64,000 nt of DNA from Pseudomonas citrullilanati (GTDB lineage Bacteria > Pseudomonadota > Gammaproteobacteria > Pseudomonadales > Pseudomonadaceae): positions 79,990 to 143,989 of the forward strand of contig NZ_JAUQOP010000008.1 of the NCBI RefSeq assembly GCF_030580855.1, read 5' to 3'. The notes under the pieces were generated by a model. It did no database searches. It was given only the letters and a program-made list of their open reading frames with translations, and was not told where the DNA came from. Shown piece after piece: positions 35,632 through 44,673 of the stretch. The position numbers were made by a program, and so were the translations under genes. The stretch's first letter is position 1. Each line of letters begins with the position of its first letter.

Positions 35632-35886
35632 TTACTTGTTGGCCGCCATCAGGCGATTGACTTCACTGCGCACCATGTTGGCGTATTCCGGCGGCGACAT
35701 ACCGTCCAGTTCGGCGCGCACCCACTCGGCCCATTTGCCCTTGCGCTTGGAACGCTCGCCGAACAACCGGGCAGCATCGCCCTTGGCCTTGCCCAGGTTA
35801 TTTTGCCACAGTTCAAAGAGTCGGGATTTTTCGTCTTCCAGCGCAGCGCGCTCGGCCAGGGGCCTGTCAGCCAGATTGAAGCTCAT
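35632..35886 (-). CDS. Conserved small hypothetical protein
   Basis: 84 aa, highly charged, starting MSFNLADRPLAERAALEDEK and ending MVRSEVNRLMAANK. It is predicted helical with a Lys/Arg-rich middle (KAKGDAARLFGERSKRKGKW). No signal peptide or membrane segment is seen. Its stop abuts the LysR stop. The codon pattern looks genuine, but no function is recognised. Confidence 0.65.
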   Translation of the reverse strand: MSFNLADRPLAERAALEDEKSRLFELWQNNLGKAKGDAARLFGERSKRKGKWAEWVRAELDGMSPPEYANMVRSEVNRLMAANK

Positions 35887-36045
35887 GGGAATTACCTGTT
35901 GCGTAAATAGGCGACATCTTACACCTTGCGGCGAACCGCCTTAACCAGGTTTTCGGAATCAACCGGTTGGGCCCATCCACGGCGCAACTTTTAAGCCTGC
36001 GCGGCACTCCATAGTTCACTGCCATCATTCACAAGGAGACACACC

Positions 36046-36363
36046 ATGGCGCGTAAAAGCACCGTGCAAGCGAACGGCGAGCAAATCAAGGACCAGGCGT
36101 TCAGCGAGCTGAAGGCGTTGATCGAAGAATCGGAAAAGCTGCTCAAGAACAGCGCCGCGCTGGTCGGCGAAGACGCGGAGAACCTGCGCGGGCAGATCTC
36201 CCAGAAACTGCAACAGGCCCTGGACTCCCTCGCCAGCGCACGGGAACGCACCCGTCCCATGGTCGACGCCACCGAAACCTACATCGGCGGCCACCCATGG
36301 CAAACCGTGGCCATCTCCGCCGGGTTCGGGCTGGTGGTGGGGTTGTTGCTGGGACGGCGCTGA
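36046..36363 (+). CDS. ElaB/YqjD/DUF883-family membrane-anchored protein
   Basis: 105 aa with AAGGAGA 9 nt before the ATG. An amphipathic helical body (QIKDQAFSELKALIEESEKL) precedes the C-terminal hallmark GGHPWQTVAISAGFGLVVG and the terminal GRR. The family is C-tail anchored in the inner membrane and binds ribosomes in stationary phase in E. coli (YqjD). It stands alone. Confidence 0.88.
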   Translation: MARKSTVQANGEQIKDQAFSELKALIEESEKLLKNSAALVGEDAENLRGQISQKLQQALDSLASARERTRPMVDATETYIGGHPWQTVAISAGFGLVVGLLLGRR

Positions 36364-36411
36364 GCCCACCGCAGGGTTGATCCGCCCACCGAGTTTCAAC
36401 GCCGCTATGGC

Positions 36412-36502
36412 CTGTGGGAGTGAGCCTGCTCGCGATTGCGGTGGATCAGTCAGCGTCTTCGTCATTGACAGGCCGCCTTCGCGAGCAGGCTCGCTCCCGC
36501 AA
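36412..36502. repeat. REPIN (two inverted REPs)
   Basis: CTGTGGGAGTGAGCCTGCTCGCG on the left and CGCGAGCAGGCTCGCTCCCGC on the right, about 40 nt apart. It lies in the 215-nt gap between the ElaB-like gene and the convergent AraC gene; nothing else is visible there. Confidence 0.85.
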
Positions 36503-36578
36503 GGGATTGGTGGTGTACATCATTCTGGGACACGCCAGTCGCTGCGGTTGCTGAAGAAGGTTTACCAGGCATAAGGCA

Positions 36579-37502
36579 TCAGCCGTCCACGCGCTCCCGT
36601 GTCGATCGCGCCCACTCGCCCCGGCGATACTCGCTGGGCGTCTGGTTCATCTCGATGCGAAAGTGCCGGTTGAAATTGGAAAGGTTGTTGTACCCCACCT
36701 CGAAACAGATCTCGGTCACCGGCAGTTCGCTGTGCAACAGCAACCGGCAGGCGCGCTGGACCCGCAACTTGCGCATCAGGTCGACAAAGCCATGCCCGGT
36801 GATGCGCTTGAAGAAACGCGAGAAGCCGGGTTCGCTCATGTTCAGTTGCCGGGCGATCTCCGACAGGCGCAAATCCCCGGTGAGCTCGGCGTGCAGGTAT
36901 TCGAAAGCCTTGTGGATGCGTTCGCAACTGCGGGCATCCAGGGTCGGCGCGTAGCACGGGCTCGCCAGGCTCAGGACCTCGGCCTCGGGGGCCTGGCCCA
37001 GGGTTTCGAGCAGTTGGAGAAACAGCGCCAGGCGCGCCAGGCCCCGGGCCGGGCCAATGGCTTCGATCAGGTGCGCGGCGCGCGATGCGGTGTCGCCACT
37101 GAAGGCCAGGCCACGACGGGCGCGCTCGAACAACCCCCGCAGGTTCCCCAGCTCGGGCAAGGTCCGGCGCAGGGCCAGCCAGGCGGCGCCGTCGAACTGC
37201 ACGACCACGTCGCGCCCGGGCAGGTATTCGCCAGGCGCCAGGTCGCCCATCCAGTCGTGGGGTAGATCGGGGCCGATCATGGCCACATGGCCGGGACCGA
37301 AAGGCCCGATGTAGTCCCCCGCCAGCAATTTCCCGCTGCCTTGGCGAATGAGGTGAATCTCGAACTCGGGATGATGGTTCCAGCGCGCCAGGGCATACGG
37401 ATAGTCGTGCTCGTACCAGCGAAAACTGTGCTCGGGCTCGGGCAGGATGACCTCCAGCTCGGCCGGCCGCTGCTCGAACAGGGGCGTTTGGTGATCAGGC
37501 AT
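36579..37502 (-). CDS. AraC-family regulator (polyol-type), divergent from an SDR
   Basis: 307 aa. The N-terminal cupin (FEIHLIRQGSGKLLAGDYIG) is followed by AraC HTH motifs (LSEIARQLNMSEPGFSRFFK) and the signature EVGYNNLSNFNRHFRIEMN. It is divergent from the SDR at 37734 over 231 nt that contain a perfect 14-bp inverted repeat. It probably activates the SDR in response to a sugar alcohol (inference from the SDR type). Confidence 0.86.
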   Translation of the reverse strand: MPDHQTPLFEQRPAELEVILPEPEHSFRWYEHDYPYALARWNHHPEFEIHLIRQGSGKLLAGDYIGPFGPGHVAMIGPDLPHDWMGDLAPGEYLPGRDVVVQFDGAAWLALRRTLPELGNLRGLFERARRGLAFSGDTASRAAHLIEAIGPARGLARLALFLQLLETLGQAPEAEVLSLASPCYAPTLDARSCERIHKAFEYLHAELTGDLRLSEIARQLNMSEPGFSRFFKRITGHGFVDLMRKLRVQRACRLLLHSELPVTEICFEVGYNNLSNFNRHFRIEMNQTPSEYRRGEWARSTRERVDG

Positions 37503-37581
37503 GTCGCGTCTCGTCTAGCGTCATGACGGCACTTTACGCCGGACGACCCGCGTCTCGCCAACCGCCACTTGACCACCCACC

Positions 37582-37622
37582 GATACTTTTTTAACCCCGG
37601 CGACCTGCGTTAAAAAAGTATC
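37582..37622. promoter_or_regulatory. Perfect 14-bp inverted repeat between AraC and SDR genes
   Basis: GATACTTTTTTAAC (37582-37595) and GTTAAAAAAGTATC (37609-37622) are exact complements around a 13-nt GC-rich loop. The arms are far AT-richer than the surroundings. The position between divergent genes favours an operator over a terminator. Confidence 0.65.
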
Positions 37623-37733
37623 ACCCGAGGATGCCCGCCGCGTTTGTCCGAGTTTGGGGTCGCTGCTGTAATCGAACTGCCGCCTCCATGGCGACCCCAT
37701 CCCCTTTTGCGCAACCGAACACAGGACCCTCCC

Positions 37734-38507
37734 ATGAAACGACTGCAAGGAAAAAGCGCCCTGGTCACCGGTGCCGCCCGCGGCATCGGCAAGGCATTCG
37801 CCCAGGCCTATATCGACGAAGGCGCCACGGTGGCGATTGCCGATATCGACCTGGAGCGGGCCCGGGCCACCGCCACCGAGCTGGGCGACGGCGCCTACGC
37901 GGTCAGGCTCGACGTGACCGACCAGGCGTCGATCGACGCGGCCATGGCGGCGGTGGTCGCCCGGGCCGGCAAGCTGGACATCCTGGTCAACAACGCGGCG
38001 CTGTTCGACCTGGCCCCCATCGTCGAGATCACGCGGGAGAGCTATGAGCGGCTGTTCTCGATCAATGTCGCCGGCACGCTGTTCACCCTCCAGGCGGCGG
38101 CCCGGCAGATGATTCGCCAGGGCCAGGGCGGTCGCATCATCAACATGGCGAGCCAGGCCGGACGCCGTGGCGAAGCCCTGGTGGGCGTCTATTGCGCCAC
38201 CAAGGCCGCGGTGATCAGCCTGACCCAGTCTGCCGGCCTGGACCTGATCAAGCACCGGATCAACGTCAACGCCATCGCCCCCGGCGTGGTGGATGGAGAG
38301 CACTGGGACGGCGTGGACGCGCTGTTTGCCCGCCATGAAAACCTGCCACTGGGGGAAAAGAAACGCCAGGTCGGCCAGCAGGTTCCTTATGGCCGGATGG
38401 GCACCGCCCAGGACCTGACGGGCATGGCGATTTTCCTCGCCTCGGCGGACAGCGAATACGTGGTGGCACAGACCTACAACGTCGACGGCGGCAACTGGAT
38501 GAGCTGA
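37734..38507 (+). CDS. SDR sugar-alcohol dehydrogenase (sorbitol/galactitol-type)
   Basis: 257 aa from MKRLQGKSALVTGAARGIGK. NAD-binding is TGAARGIG, followed by NNAALFD, the catalytic Ser in NMASQAGRR, and Tyr/Lys in YCATKAAV. The sequence through NAIAPGVVDGEHWDGVDALF resembles SmoS/PolS L-iditol (sorbitol) 2-dehydrogenases. It would oxidise a hexitol to the ketose with NAD. No transporter or kinase gene lies next to it. Confidence 0.85.
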   Translation: MKRLQGKSALVTGAARGIGKAFAQAYIDEGATVAIADIDLERARATATELGDGAYAVRLDVTDQASIDAAMAAVVARAGKLDILVNNAALFDLAPIVEITRESYERLFSINVAGTLFTLQAAARQMIRQGQGGRIINMASQAGRRGEALVGVYCATKAAVISLTQSAGLDLIKHRINVNAIAPGVVDGEHWDGVDALFARHENLPLGEKKRQVGQQVPYGRMGTAQDLTGMAIFLASADSEYVVAQTYNVDGGNWMS

Positions 38508-38591
38508 AGATCGACGGATTTGCACCTTGGAACGCCGGTAATGGACTTATTTGCCTGAAAATTGATCCCAGTACTTGAGGATTGTCCCGAA

Positions 38592-38609
38592 CGGTGCCGC
38601 GCGGCACCG
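38592..38609. promoter_or_regulatory. Perfect 18-bp palindrome between SDR and CAP-domain genes
   Basis: CGGTGCCGCGCGGCACCG, a perfect dyad with no loop, 91 nt before the CAP-domain start. A short GCCCC-AGC-GGGGC hairpin follows at 38643-38655. It could be an operator; it lacks the U tract of a terminator. Confidence 0.4.
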
Positions 38610-38699
38610 ATCAGGGAATTTCAAGAGAGCGTGAATACCGTTGCCCCAGCGGGGCAAAAATTGCGCATCATAGGCGCCGTCCGCTCAAGGGAGATTTAC

Positions 38700-39551
38700 A
38701 TGCGTGCCATTTCATCCGTCATGCGTCTCGTCGTGCTGTCACTGGGGCTGGTGTTCGCCGCCAGCGCCACGGCCACCGAGGAGACGCAACTGGTCGAGTC
38801 CATCAACCTTTACCGCAGCCAGTCCCAAAGCTGCTCCGGCCAGGCTTCGCTGGAGTTGCCGCCGCTGGCGATGGACTCGCGGCTGATCCTGTCGGCCAAT
38901 GGCATCGGCGACCTGCAGCAAGCGCTGGCACGCACGGCTTACCCGATGGTCAATGTGCAGGCCATCAGCCTGTCCGGCCCACGGGATGCGCAAGGCGCGA
39001 TGAAGGCCATCCAGGAAAGCTTCTGCCAAGTGGTGCTGGACCCACAATTCGTCGACATCGGCGTCAGTCGCATGGACCGCGAATGGCGGATCGTGGTGGC
39101 ACGCCCTCTCCTGTCCGCTCGCCTTGGCGACTGGCAGGCCGAAGGCCAGAAACTGCTGAAGCTGATCAACAGCGCCCGGGCCCAGCCGCGCCGCTGCGGT
39201 ACCGAGACCTTTGCCGCCACCACGCCGCTGAGCTGGAACGCGACCCTGGCCCTGGCCGCCGTGACCCACACCCGCGCCATGGCCAACAACAATTTTTTCG
39301 ACCACAAGGACCGTGACAACCGCATGCCCGGCGACCGTGCCGAGCTCGCCGGTTACCTGGGCCAGTTGATCGGCGAGAACATCGCCGCCGGGCAGGACAC
39401 CGCCCTCAAGGTGGTGGACGGTTGGCTCGCCAGCCCGGGGCACTGCGCCAACCTGATGAACCCGCAATTCCGCGAGCTGGGCGCCGGTTACGCCACCGAC
39501 CCGAAAAGCGATGCGGGCATCTACTGGACAGCGCTGTTCGGCACCCAGTGA
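38700..39551 (+). CDS. Exported CAP/SCP-domain protein
   Basis: 283 aa from MRAISSVMRLVVLSLGLVFA, with AAGGGAG upstream, giving a signal peptide ending ASATA-T. The N-terminal region (about 25-150) has unknown fold. The C-terminal CAP domain carries LALAAVTHTRAMANNNFFDH, GENIAAG and GHCANLMNPQFRELGAGYA, the family's conserved cavity motifs. CAP proteins are secreted with varied roles. The function of this one is unknown. Confidence 0.85.
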   Translation: MRAISSVMRLVVLSLGLVFAASATATEETQLVESINLYRSQSQSCSGQASLELPPLAMDSRLILSANGIGDLQQALARTAYPMVNVQAISLSGPRDAQGAMKAIQESFCQVVLDPQFVDIGVSRMDREWRIVVARPLLSARLGDWQAEGQKLLKLINSARAQPRRCGTETFAATTPLSWNATLALAAVTHTRAMANNNFFDHKDRDNRMPGDRAELAGYLGQLIGENIAAGQDTALKVVDGWLASPGHCANLMNPQFRELGAGYATDPKSDAGIYWTALFGTQ

Positions 39552-39581
39552 ACCGGCCGGGCCGTCCTGCGGCCCTCCCCC

Positions 39582-40478
39582 TCAATCCTCGGCGAATATC
39601 AACGAGCGGTGCACCCCGGACCCGGCGCGCACGCCGTCACCGACGGCCAGCGCGACCGAGCCGAACGGCATCGCCGCGTCCCCACAAGCAAAGACACCTG
39701 GCATCCGGGTTTCCCGGGTCATCGCGTCGCTCTGGATGAAAGCCCCGAGCGGCCCTTCTTCGAAGGCACACCCCAGGGACGCCGCCAATGGGCTGGACAC
39801 CCGGGTCTGCGGCAGGACGAACAAACCGTCGATGCGCACCGCGCGTCCGTCCGCCAGCACAACGTCGGCCCGCTCGCCCTCGATGCGCATGACACGCTCC
39901 GCCTCCAGCGTCACCCCCCGCCGCGCCAGGCTGGCCCGCTGCTCGGGGTCGGGTTCGAACACGCCCTGGGTGAAAAAGGTGGTCGGCCCCCAGTCTGGAA
40001 GCATCAAGGCGTGATGCAGGGACATTTGCGACGTGGCCAGCACCCCGATCGGCCCTTGCTCCAGCTCATAACCGTGGCAATAGGGGCAATGGAAGACGCT
40101 TTTGCCCCAGCGCTCCGCCAGCCCTTCCACCGGTGGCAAATCATCGATTACGCCAGTGGCCAGTAACAGGCGCCGGGCCCTATGGCGGTTGCCGTCGGCG
40201 GTGTCCACGGTGAACCCGCCGGTCCCCTGGCGGGCAGCGATTGCCATGCTCGCCAGCCATTGCACGGTGGGATAGGCCATGAGCTGGCGCCGGGCGTCCT
40301 CGGCTATGTCTCCGGGCGCGCGGCCATCCTGCCCGAGAAAACCATGGGAGCTGGCCGCGAAGCGGTTGCGCCGCTGACCCGCGTCGATGACCAGGACGTT
40401 GCGCCGGGCCCGCGCCAATTGCAGCGCCGCGGACAGGCCGGCGTAGCTGCCGCCTGCGATGATGACGTCGTAGAGCAT
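39582..40478 (-). CDS. Thioredoxin-reductase-like FAD/NAD(P) oxidoreductase
   Basis: 298 aa from MLYDVIIAGGSYAGLSAALQ. It has the FAD GxSxxG motif, the redox pair in FHCPYCHGYEL (CxxC as in TrxB), and the second FAD motif GVFACGDAA. The NAD domain motif differs from TrxB (GVLATSQMSL), as in the small TrxB-like family found beside Rrf2 regulators. The partner may be a small thiol or glutaredoxin-like protein. It is divergent from the Rrf2 gene. Confidence 0.85.
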   Translation of the reverse strand: MLYDVIIAGGSYAGLSAALQLARARRNVLVIDAGQRRNRFAASSHGFLGQDGRAPGDIAEDARRQLMAYPTVQWLASMAIAARQGTGGFTVDTADGNRHRARRLLLATGVIDDLPPVEGLAERWGKSVFHCPYCHGYELEQGPIGVLATSQMSLHHALMLPDWGPTTFFTQGVFEPDPEQRASLARRGVTLEAERVMRIEGERADVVLADGRAVRIDGLFVLPQTRVSSPLAASLGCAFEEGPLGAFIQSDAMTRETRMPGVFACGDAAMPFGSVALAVGDGVRAGSGVHRSLIFAED

Positions 40479-40620
40479 GGTCGATCCTCCTGGGTGAGTG
40501 GCCGGATGAAAGTCTCGACACATCGTAAGTTCCTTGAAAAGCCAGTGTCAACGATCTCGTAACTTTTGCGATTACAGGCGATACTTTCGCTCGTCCCGAC
40601 CACCGAACGCCTTGCCGATC

Positions 40621-41058
40621 ATGAGAACCGACACCCGCCTGTCCCGTATGCTCCATGTGCTGATCCACATGGACCGCCACCAGCAATCCGTCACGTCCGA
40701 CACCCTCGCCCAGATGCTGGGGACCAACCCGGTGGTGGTGCGCCGGACCATGGCCCTGCTCAAGGAACAGGGTTACGTCACGTCGGAGAAAGGCCACCGA
40801 GGTGGCTGGGCCCTGAGCAAGCCCTTGTCGGAAATGACCCTGCTGGACATCCATCAAGCCTTGGGCAGCTCCTCGATCTTTTCCATCGGCCTGTCCACCG
40901 ACCACCCGCAGTGCCTGGTCGAGCAGGCGGTGAATGCGGCGCTTACCGAAGCGTTCGATGAAGCCCAGGCGTTGTTGCTCAAGCGGTTGGGCAGCATCAC
41001 GCTGGCGCAGTTGGCGGACGACTTCGACCAGCGCTTCCACGGGGTCACCGGCGACTGA
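40621..41058 (+). CDS. Rrf2-family transcriptional regulator
   Basis: 145 aa from MRTDTRLSRMLHVLIHMDRH. The winged helix is SDTLAQMLGTNPVVVRRTMA and the wing contains GHRGGWALSKPL. It lacks the three-Cys FeS cluster of IscR; only one Cys is present (HPQCLVEQ), resembling YwnA/NsrR-like thiol sensors of the Rrf2 group. It is divergent from the TrxB-like enzyme, so redox control of that gene is likely. A short GTAA-N9-TTAC dyad (40559-40575) lies between them. Confidence 0.87.
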   Translation: MRTDTRLSRMLHVLIHMDRHQQSVTSDTLAQMLGTNPVVVRRTMALLKEQGYVTSEKGHRGGWALSKPLSEMTLLDIHQALGSSSIFSIGLSTDHPQCLVEQAVNAALTEAFDEAQALLLKRLGSITLAQLADDFDQRFHGVTGD

Positions 41059-41076
41059 TCGCGCGGGGCCCGGCGT

Positions 41077-41100
41077 CTTCGCGAGCAGGCTCGCGCCCGC
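41077..41100. repeat. Single REP palindrome
   Basis: CTTCGCGAGCAGGCTCGCGCC, one REP arm between the Rrf2 gene and the mqo terminator. Confidence 0.7.
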
Positions 41101-41153
41101 GGGTGCCGCGAGTCATTCTTGCGGATGCGCTGCAGCAGCTTTATCGCAGGCCA

Positions 41154-41183
41154 TAAAAAAACGCCGCTCAATGAGCGGCGTTC
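41154..41183 (-). terminator. Intrinsic terminator of mqo
   Basis: On the minus strand, AACGCCGCTCATTGAGCGGCGTT forms a GC-rich stem-loop followed by a run of T. It lies 27 nt after the mqo stop. It is the clearest rho-independent terminator in the window. Confidence 0.9.
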
Positions 41184-41209
41184 CTGTACCTCACCCGGCA
41201 ACGCCAGGT

Positions 41210-42850
41210 TTACAGCGCCATGTCAGCCGCCGGGTTGGCTTCGCGGGCAGCCGCTGGCTGGGCCGGAGCCGGGGCACCGGGCTTGCCGATCACCGGTGGC
41301 GTGTCCAGTTGCAGGACTTCGCTGGTGTACGCCCACTCCTGGGCTACGCGCTCAGGGCTGTCGTTGAGCTTGGTGCCGTAGCTCGGCACGATCTGGTGCA
41401 GCTTTTCCTGCCAGGCCGGGCTCGCGACCTTATCCTTGAAGACCTTCTCCAGCACGGTCAGCATGATCGGCGCAGCGGTCGAGGCGCCTGGGGAAGCACC
41501 CAGCAGGCCGGCGATGCTGCCGTCCTGGGACGCGACCACTTCGGTGCCGAGTTTCAGCACGCCGCCCTTCTCTTCGTCACGCTTGATGATCTGCACGCGC
41601 TGGCCGGCTTGCCACAGGCGCCAGTCTTCCTGCTTGGCCTCCGGGAAGTATTCCTTCAGGGCGTTGAAGCGATCTTCATCCGACAGCATCAGTTGGCCGG
41701 CCAGGTACTCGACCAGCGGGTACTGTTCGATACCGACCTTGGTCATCGGCCACACGTTGTGGGTGGTGGTGCTGGTCAGCAGGTCGAAATACGAACCGTT
41801 CTTCAGGAACTTGGTGGAGAACGTCGCGAATGGGCCAAACAGGATCACGCGCTTGCCATCCAGCACGCGGGTGTCCAGGTGCGGCACCGACATCGGCGGC
41901 GCGCCGACCGAAGCCTTGCCGTAGGCCTTGGCCAGGTGCAGTTGGGCCACGGTCGGGTTCTCGGTCACCAGGAACGAGCCGCCCACCGGGAAACCGGCAT
42001 ACTCACGGGCTTCCGGAATGTCGGACTTCTGCAGCAGGTGCAAGGCACCGCCACCGGCACCGATGAACACGAACTTGGCGTCGGTCTCGGTTTCGGTCCC
42101 GTCCTTCAGGTTCTTGTACGACACGCGCCAGGTGCCGTCTTCGTTGCGCGTGATGTCTTCCACTTCGCTGGACAGTTTCAGCGAGAAGTTCGGCTTGGTC
42201 TGCAGGTAGGCCGCGAACTGGCGGGTGATTTCGCCGAAGTTCACGTCGGTGCCCAGGGGGCTCCAGGTCGCCGCGACTTTCTGGCTCGGGTCACGCCCTT
42301 GCATCATCAGCGGCACCCACTTGCCGATCTGCGCGGGGTCTTCGGAATACTGCATGCCGGCGAACAGCGGGCTGGCCTGGAGCGCTTCGTAGCGCTTCTT
42401 CAGGAACGCGATGTTGTCGTCGCCCCACAGGAAGCTCATGTGCGGCGTGGAGTTGATGAACGAGCGCGGGTTCTTCAGCACGCCGTTCTTGACCTGCCAA
42501 GACCAGAACTGGCGGGAGATCTGGAAGGCTTCGTTGATTTCGATGGCCTTGGAGATATCGACCTTGCCGTTCTTGTCTTCCGGCGTGTAGTTCAGCTCCG
42601 CCAGCGCGGAGTGACCGGTACCGGCGTTGTTCCAGCCGTTGGAACTCTCTTCGGCAACACCGTCAAGGCGCTCGACCATTTCCATGGTCCAGCCCGGCTC
42701 CAGCTCATTGAGCCAGACGCCGAGCGTCGAGCTCATGATGCCCCCACCGATGAGCAGGACGTCCACTTTTTTTGCCTCGGCGGCGTGCGTGGTCGCAAGA
42801 CCCATCGCCATCGCCAGGCCCAGTAGCGCCGTGTGTGTTTTCTTCAACAT
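41210..42850 (-). CDS. mqo: Malate:quinone oxidoreductase with N-terminal signal-like segment
   Basis: 546 aa from [20 protein letters not shown]. The first 33 residues look like a cleavable signal (ending HAAEA). The FAD domain follows ([20 protein letters not shown]), with [20 protein letters not shown] and a C-terminal [19 protein letters not shown] typical of Mqo. The tail after about residue 520 is Ala/Pro-rich. It oxidises malate to oxaloacetate and passes electrons to quinone. The signal segment raises the question of which side of the membrane it works on. Confidence 0.92.
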   Translation of the reverse strand: MLKKTHTALLGLAMAMGLATTHAAEAKKVDVLLIGGGIMSSTLGVWLNELEPGWTMEMVERLDGVAEESSNGWNNAGTGHSALAELNYTPEDKNGKVDISKAIEINEAFQISRQFWSWQVKNGVLKNPRSFINSTPHMSFLWGDDNIAFLKKRYEALQASPLFAGMQYSEDPAQIGKWVPLMMQGRDPSQKVAATWSPLGTDVNFGEITRQFAAYLQTKPNFSLKLSSEVEDITRNEDGTWRVSYKNLKDGTETETDAKFVFIGAGGGALHLLQKSDIPEAREYAGFPVGGSFLVTENPTVAQLHLAKAYGKASVGAPPMSVPHLDTRVLDGKRVILFGPFATFSTKFLKNGSYFDLLTSTTTHNVWPMTKVGIEQYPLVEYLAGQLMLSDEDRFNALKEYFPEAKQEDWRLWQAGQRVQIIKRDEEKGGVLKLGTEVVASQDGSIAGLLGASPGASTAAPIMLTVLEKVFKDKVASPAWQEKLHQIVPSYGTKLNDSPERVAQEWAYTSEVLQLDTPPVIGKPGAPAPAQPAAAREANPAADMAL

Positions 42851-43302
42851 GTGTGTATCCCTAGGATGGAACGCCATTCCGCCCCCCAGCCCTGATCAAG
42901 GATAAATCGCGTCCATCGCCGGCGGCGCCAGCGTGACAGGTTCGATAGGACTGGAGGATGGACCTACAGGACCGAGCAATCGTCGGCCTCACGTTTATGT
43001 CTCTCCGGCGCTGACTTCTTGTAGGTCTTGGCTTCAGCTGAGTGAGGGACACTGCAAAACGGTTGTGTTCGGGCCAGGCGTGGCCGTGCCCGATTGTCGC
43101 AGCGGGGGGAGTTTACATAATGAAATAACCAGACCGAAGCGTCTTTTTACATTCCCGACAAAAACACTGGGTAAACGAACCCGGATAAAGGTGGCTTCCG
43201 AGCCTCCGTCATCACGACGGCATCGGCCCACCGTGGCTTATCTGGAAACATCCGTTGCCATGTGGGACCACTCGCCCGCGAAGACAAGGGCCCTGGCGCC
43301 CG
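42851..43302. other. Intergenic region between mqo and ercS
   Basis: This 452-nt stretch holds the mqo promoter region on the minus strand and a degenerate half-REP near 43262-43285 (TGTGGGACCACTCGCCCGCG). No convincing small gene is seen on either strand, and no clear terminator for ercS. Confidence 0.5.
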
Positions 43303-44673
43303 CTAGCCGAGCAACTGGCTCAATACCGCCCGCAACTTGCCGGGCTTGACCGGTTTGTTGAGCAGCGGCGCCTCCAGTTTGCGCAGGGCCCGGCGGCACT
43401 GGTCGCTGCGGTCGGCGGTGATGATCACGGCCGGGATTGCCTGGCGGAAATGCTCGCGCAGCTGCCTGACCACGTCACAGCCCACCACCCCGTGATCGAG
43501 GTGGAAGTCCGCCAGGATCAGCTCCGGCGCCTGGCCTTGCAACACGTCGAGGGCGCCCGCTGCGTCGGTGGCGGTCAACACTTCGCAGCCCCACTGGCCG
43601 AGCAGCGCGGCCATGCTTTGCAGGATGCTCAGTTCGTTGTCGATCACCAACAGCCGACGCCCCGGCAGCGGATTGCCGGTCATCGCCTGGGCAGGCAGCT
43701 GGGTGGCAGGCAGCGGTTTCTCAGTGCAGAGCGGCACCTCGATGCTGAACACCGAGCCTCGTCCCGGTCGCGAACGGACCTGGACCCGGTAGCCGAGGAT
43801 ATGGGCGATGCGTTCGACGATCGCCAGGCCCAGGCCAACGCCCTTGCGATCCGCCGCCCGGCCGACATCCAGTTGGTTGAACTCGAGGAAAATCGACTCC
43901 AGGCAATCGGCGGCAATGCCGCGCCCGGTGTCCCAGACCTCCAGGCTCAGCCGCCCTCCCCGGCGCCGGGCCGCCAGGAGAATGCCGCCCTGGTCGGTGT
44001 AGCGACAGGCATTGCTGAGCAGGTTGCGCAGGATCCGGGTCAACAACCGCAGGTCGGTCGTCACCGCTTCATCGGGAAACCGCACCCGCAGCTCCAGCCC
44101 CGCCGCCCCGGCCACCGACTGGAACTCCGAGGCCAGTGGCGCGAGCAGCTCATCCAGCCGATACGGCGCCAGGTCGGGCCTGACGGCGGCCTGGTCCAGC
44201 CGGGAGATGTCCAGCAGGTCGGTGAGCAGGTCTTCGGCGCCTTCCAGGGCCTGGTGCGTGCGCTCCACCAGCACGCGCTCGGTGCCGGGCAGTTGCCGTT
44301 CGCGCAGCGTGGCGATCAGCAGGCGCGCGGCGTTGAGCGGTTGCAACAGGTCATGGCTGGCGGCGGCCAGGTATTTGTCCTTGCTGCGGTTGGCGGCCTG
44401 GGCCGCGTCCCGGGCGTCGCGCAACTGCTGCTCGACCAACTCGCGCTGGGCGATCTGCTGTTGCAGGTTGTGGTTGGCTTCCAGCAGCGCATCGGTGCGC
44501 TCGGCCACCCGCTGCTCCAGTTGGTCATTGAGCTGCTGCAGGCGTTGCCGGGCCAACTCCAGCTCTTCGAGACGCGCCGCCAGCTCCGGGTAATGGCTCT
44601 TGCGCGTGGAGTGATTGCCCAACCCGAGCAAGCCGGCCAGGGCCTTTTGCTGCTCGTCAGAGGGCTTCGCCAT
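43303..44673 (-). CDS. ercS: Soluble hybrid histidine kinase ErcS-like
   Basis: 456 aa from MAKPSDEQQKALAGLLGLGN. A coiled coil (about 30-105) leads into HisKA with His in ASHDLLQPLNAARLL. The ATPase domain has LLSNACRYTDQG, DTGRGI and GVGLGLAIV, and the C-terminal receiver has Asp in LILADFHLDHG. No membrane or PAS sensor domain is visible, so the input is cytoplasmic or comes through partners. It overlaps the ercA stop by 17 nt. In P. aeruginosa the ercA-ercS pair belongs to the ethanol-oxidation regulatory network. Confidence 0.82.
   Translation of the reverse strand: MAKPSDEQQKALAGLLGLGNHSTRKSHYPELAARLEELELARQRLQQLNDQLEQRVAERTDALLEANHNLQQQIAQRELVEQQLRDARDAAQAANRSKDKYLAAASHDLLQPLNAARLLIATLRERQLPGTERVLVERTHQALEGAEDLLTDLLDISRLDQAAVRPDLAPYRLDELLAPLASEFQSVAGAAGLELRVRFPDEAVTTDLRLLTRILRNLLSNACRYTDQGGILLAARRRGGRLSLEVWDTGRGIAADCLESIFLEFNQLDVGRAADRKGVGLGLAIVERIAHILGYRVQVRSRPGRGSVFSIEVPLCTEKPLPATQLPAQAMTGNPLPGRRLLVIDNELSILQSMAALLGQWGCEVLTATDAAGALDVLQGQAPELILADFHLDHGVVGCDVVRQLREHFRQAIPAVIITADRSDQCRRALRKLEAPLLNKPVKPGKLRAVLSQLLG

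Noticed and set aside
39559..39575. GGGCCG-TCCTG-CGGCCC hairpin between convergent genes as a terminator
   Set aside because: The stem is short (6 bp) and neither strand has a U run after it.
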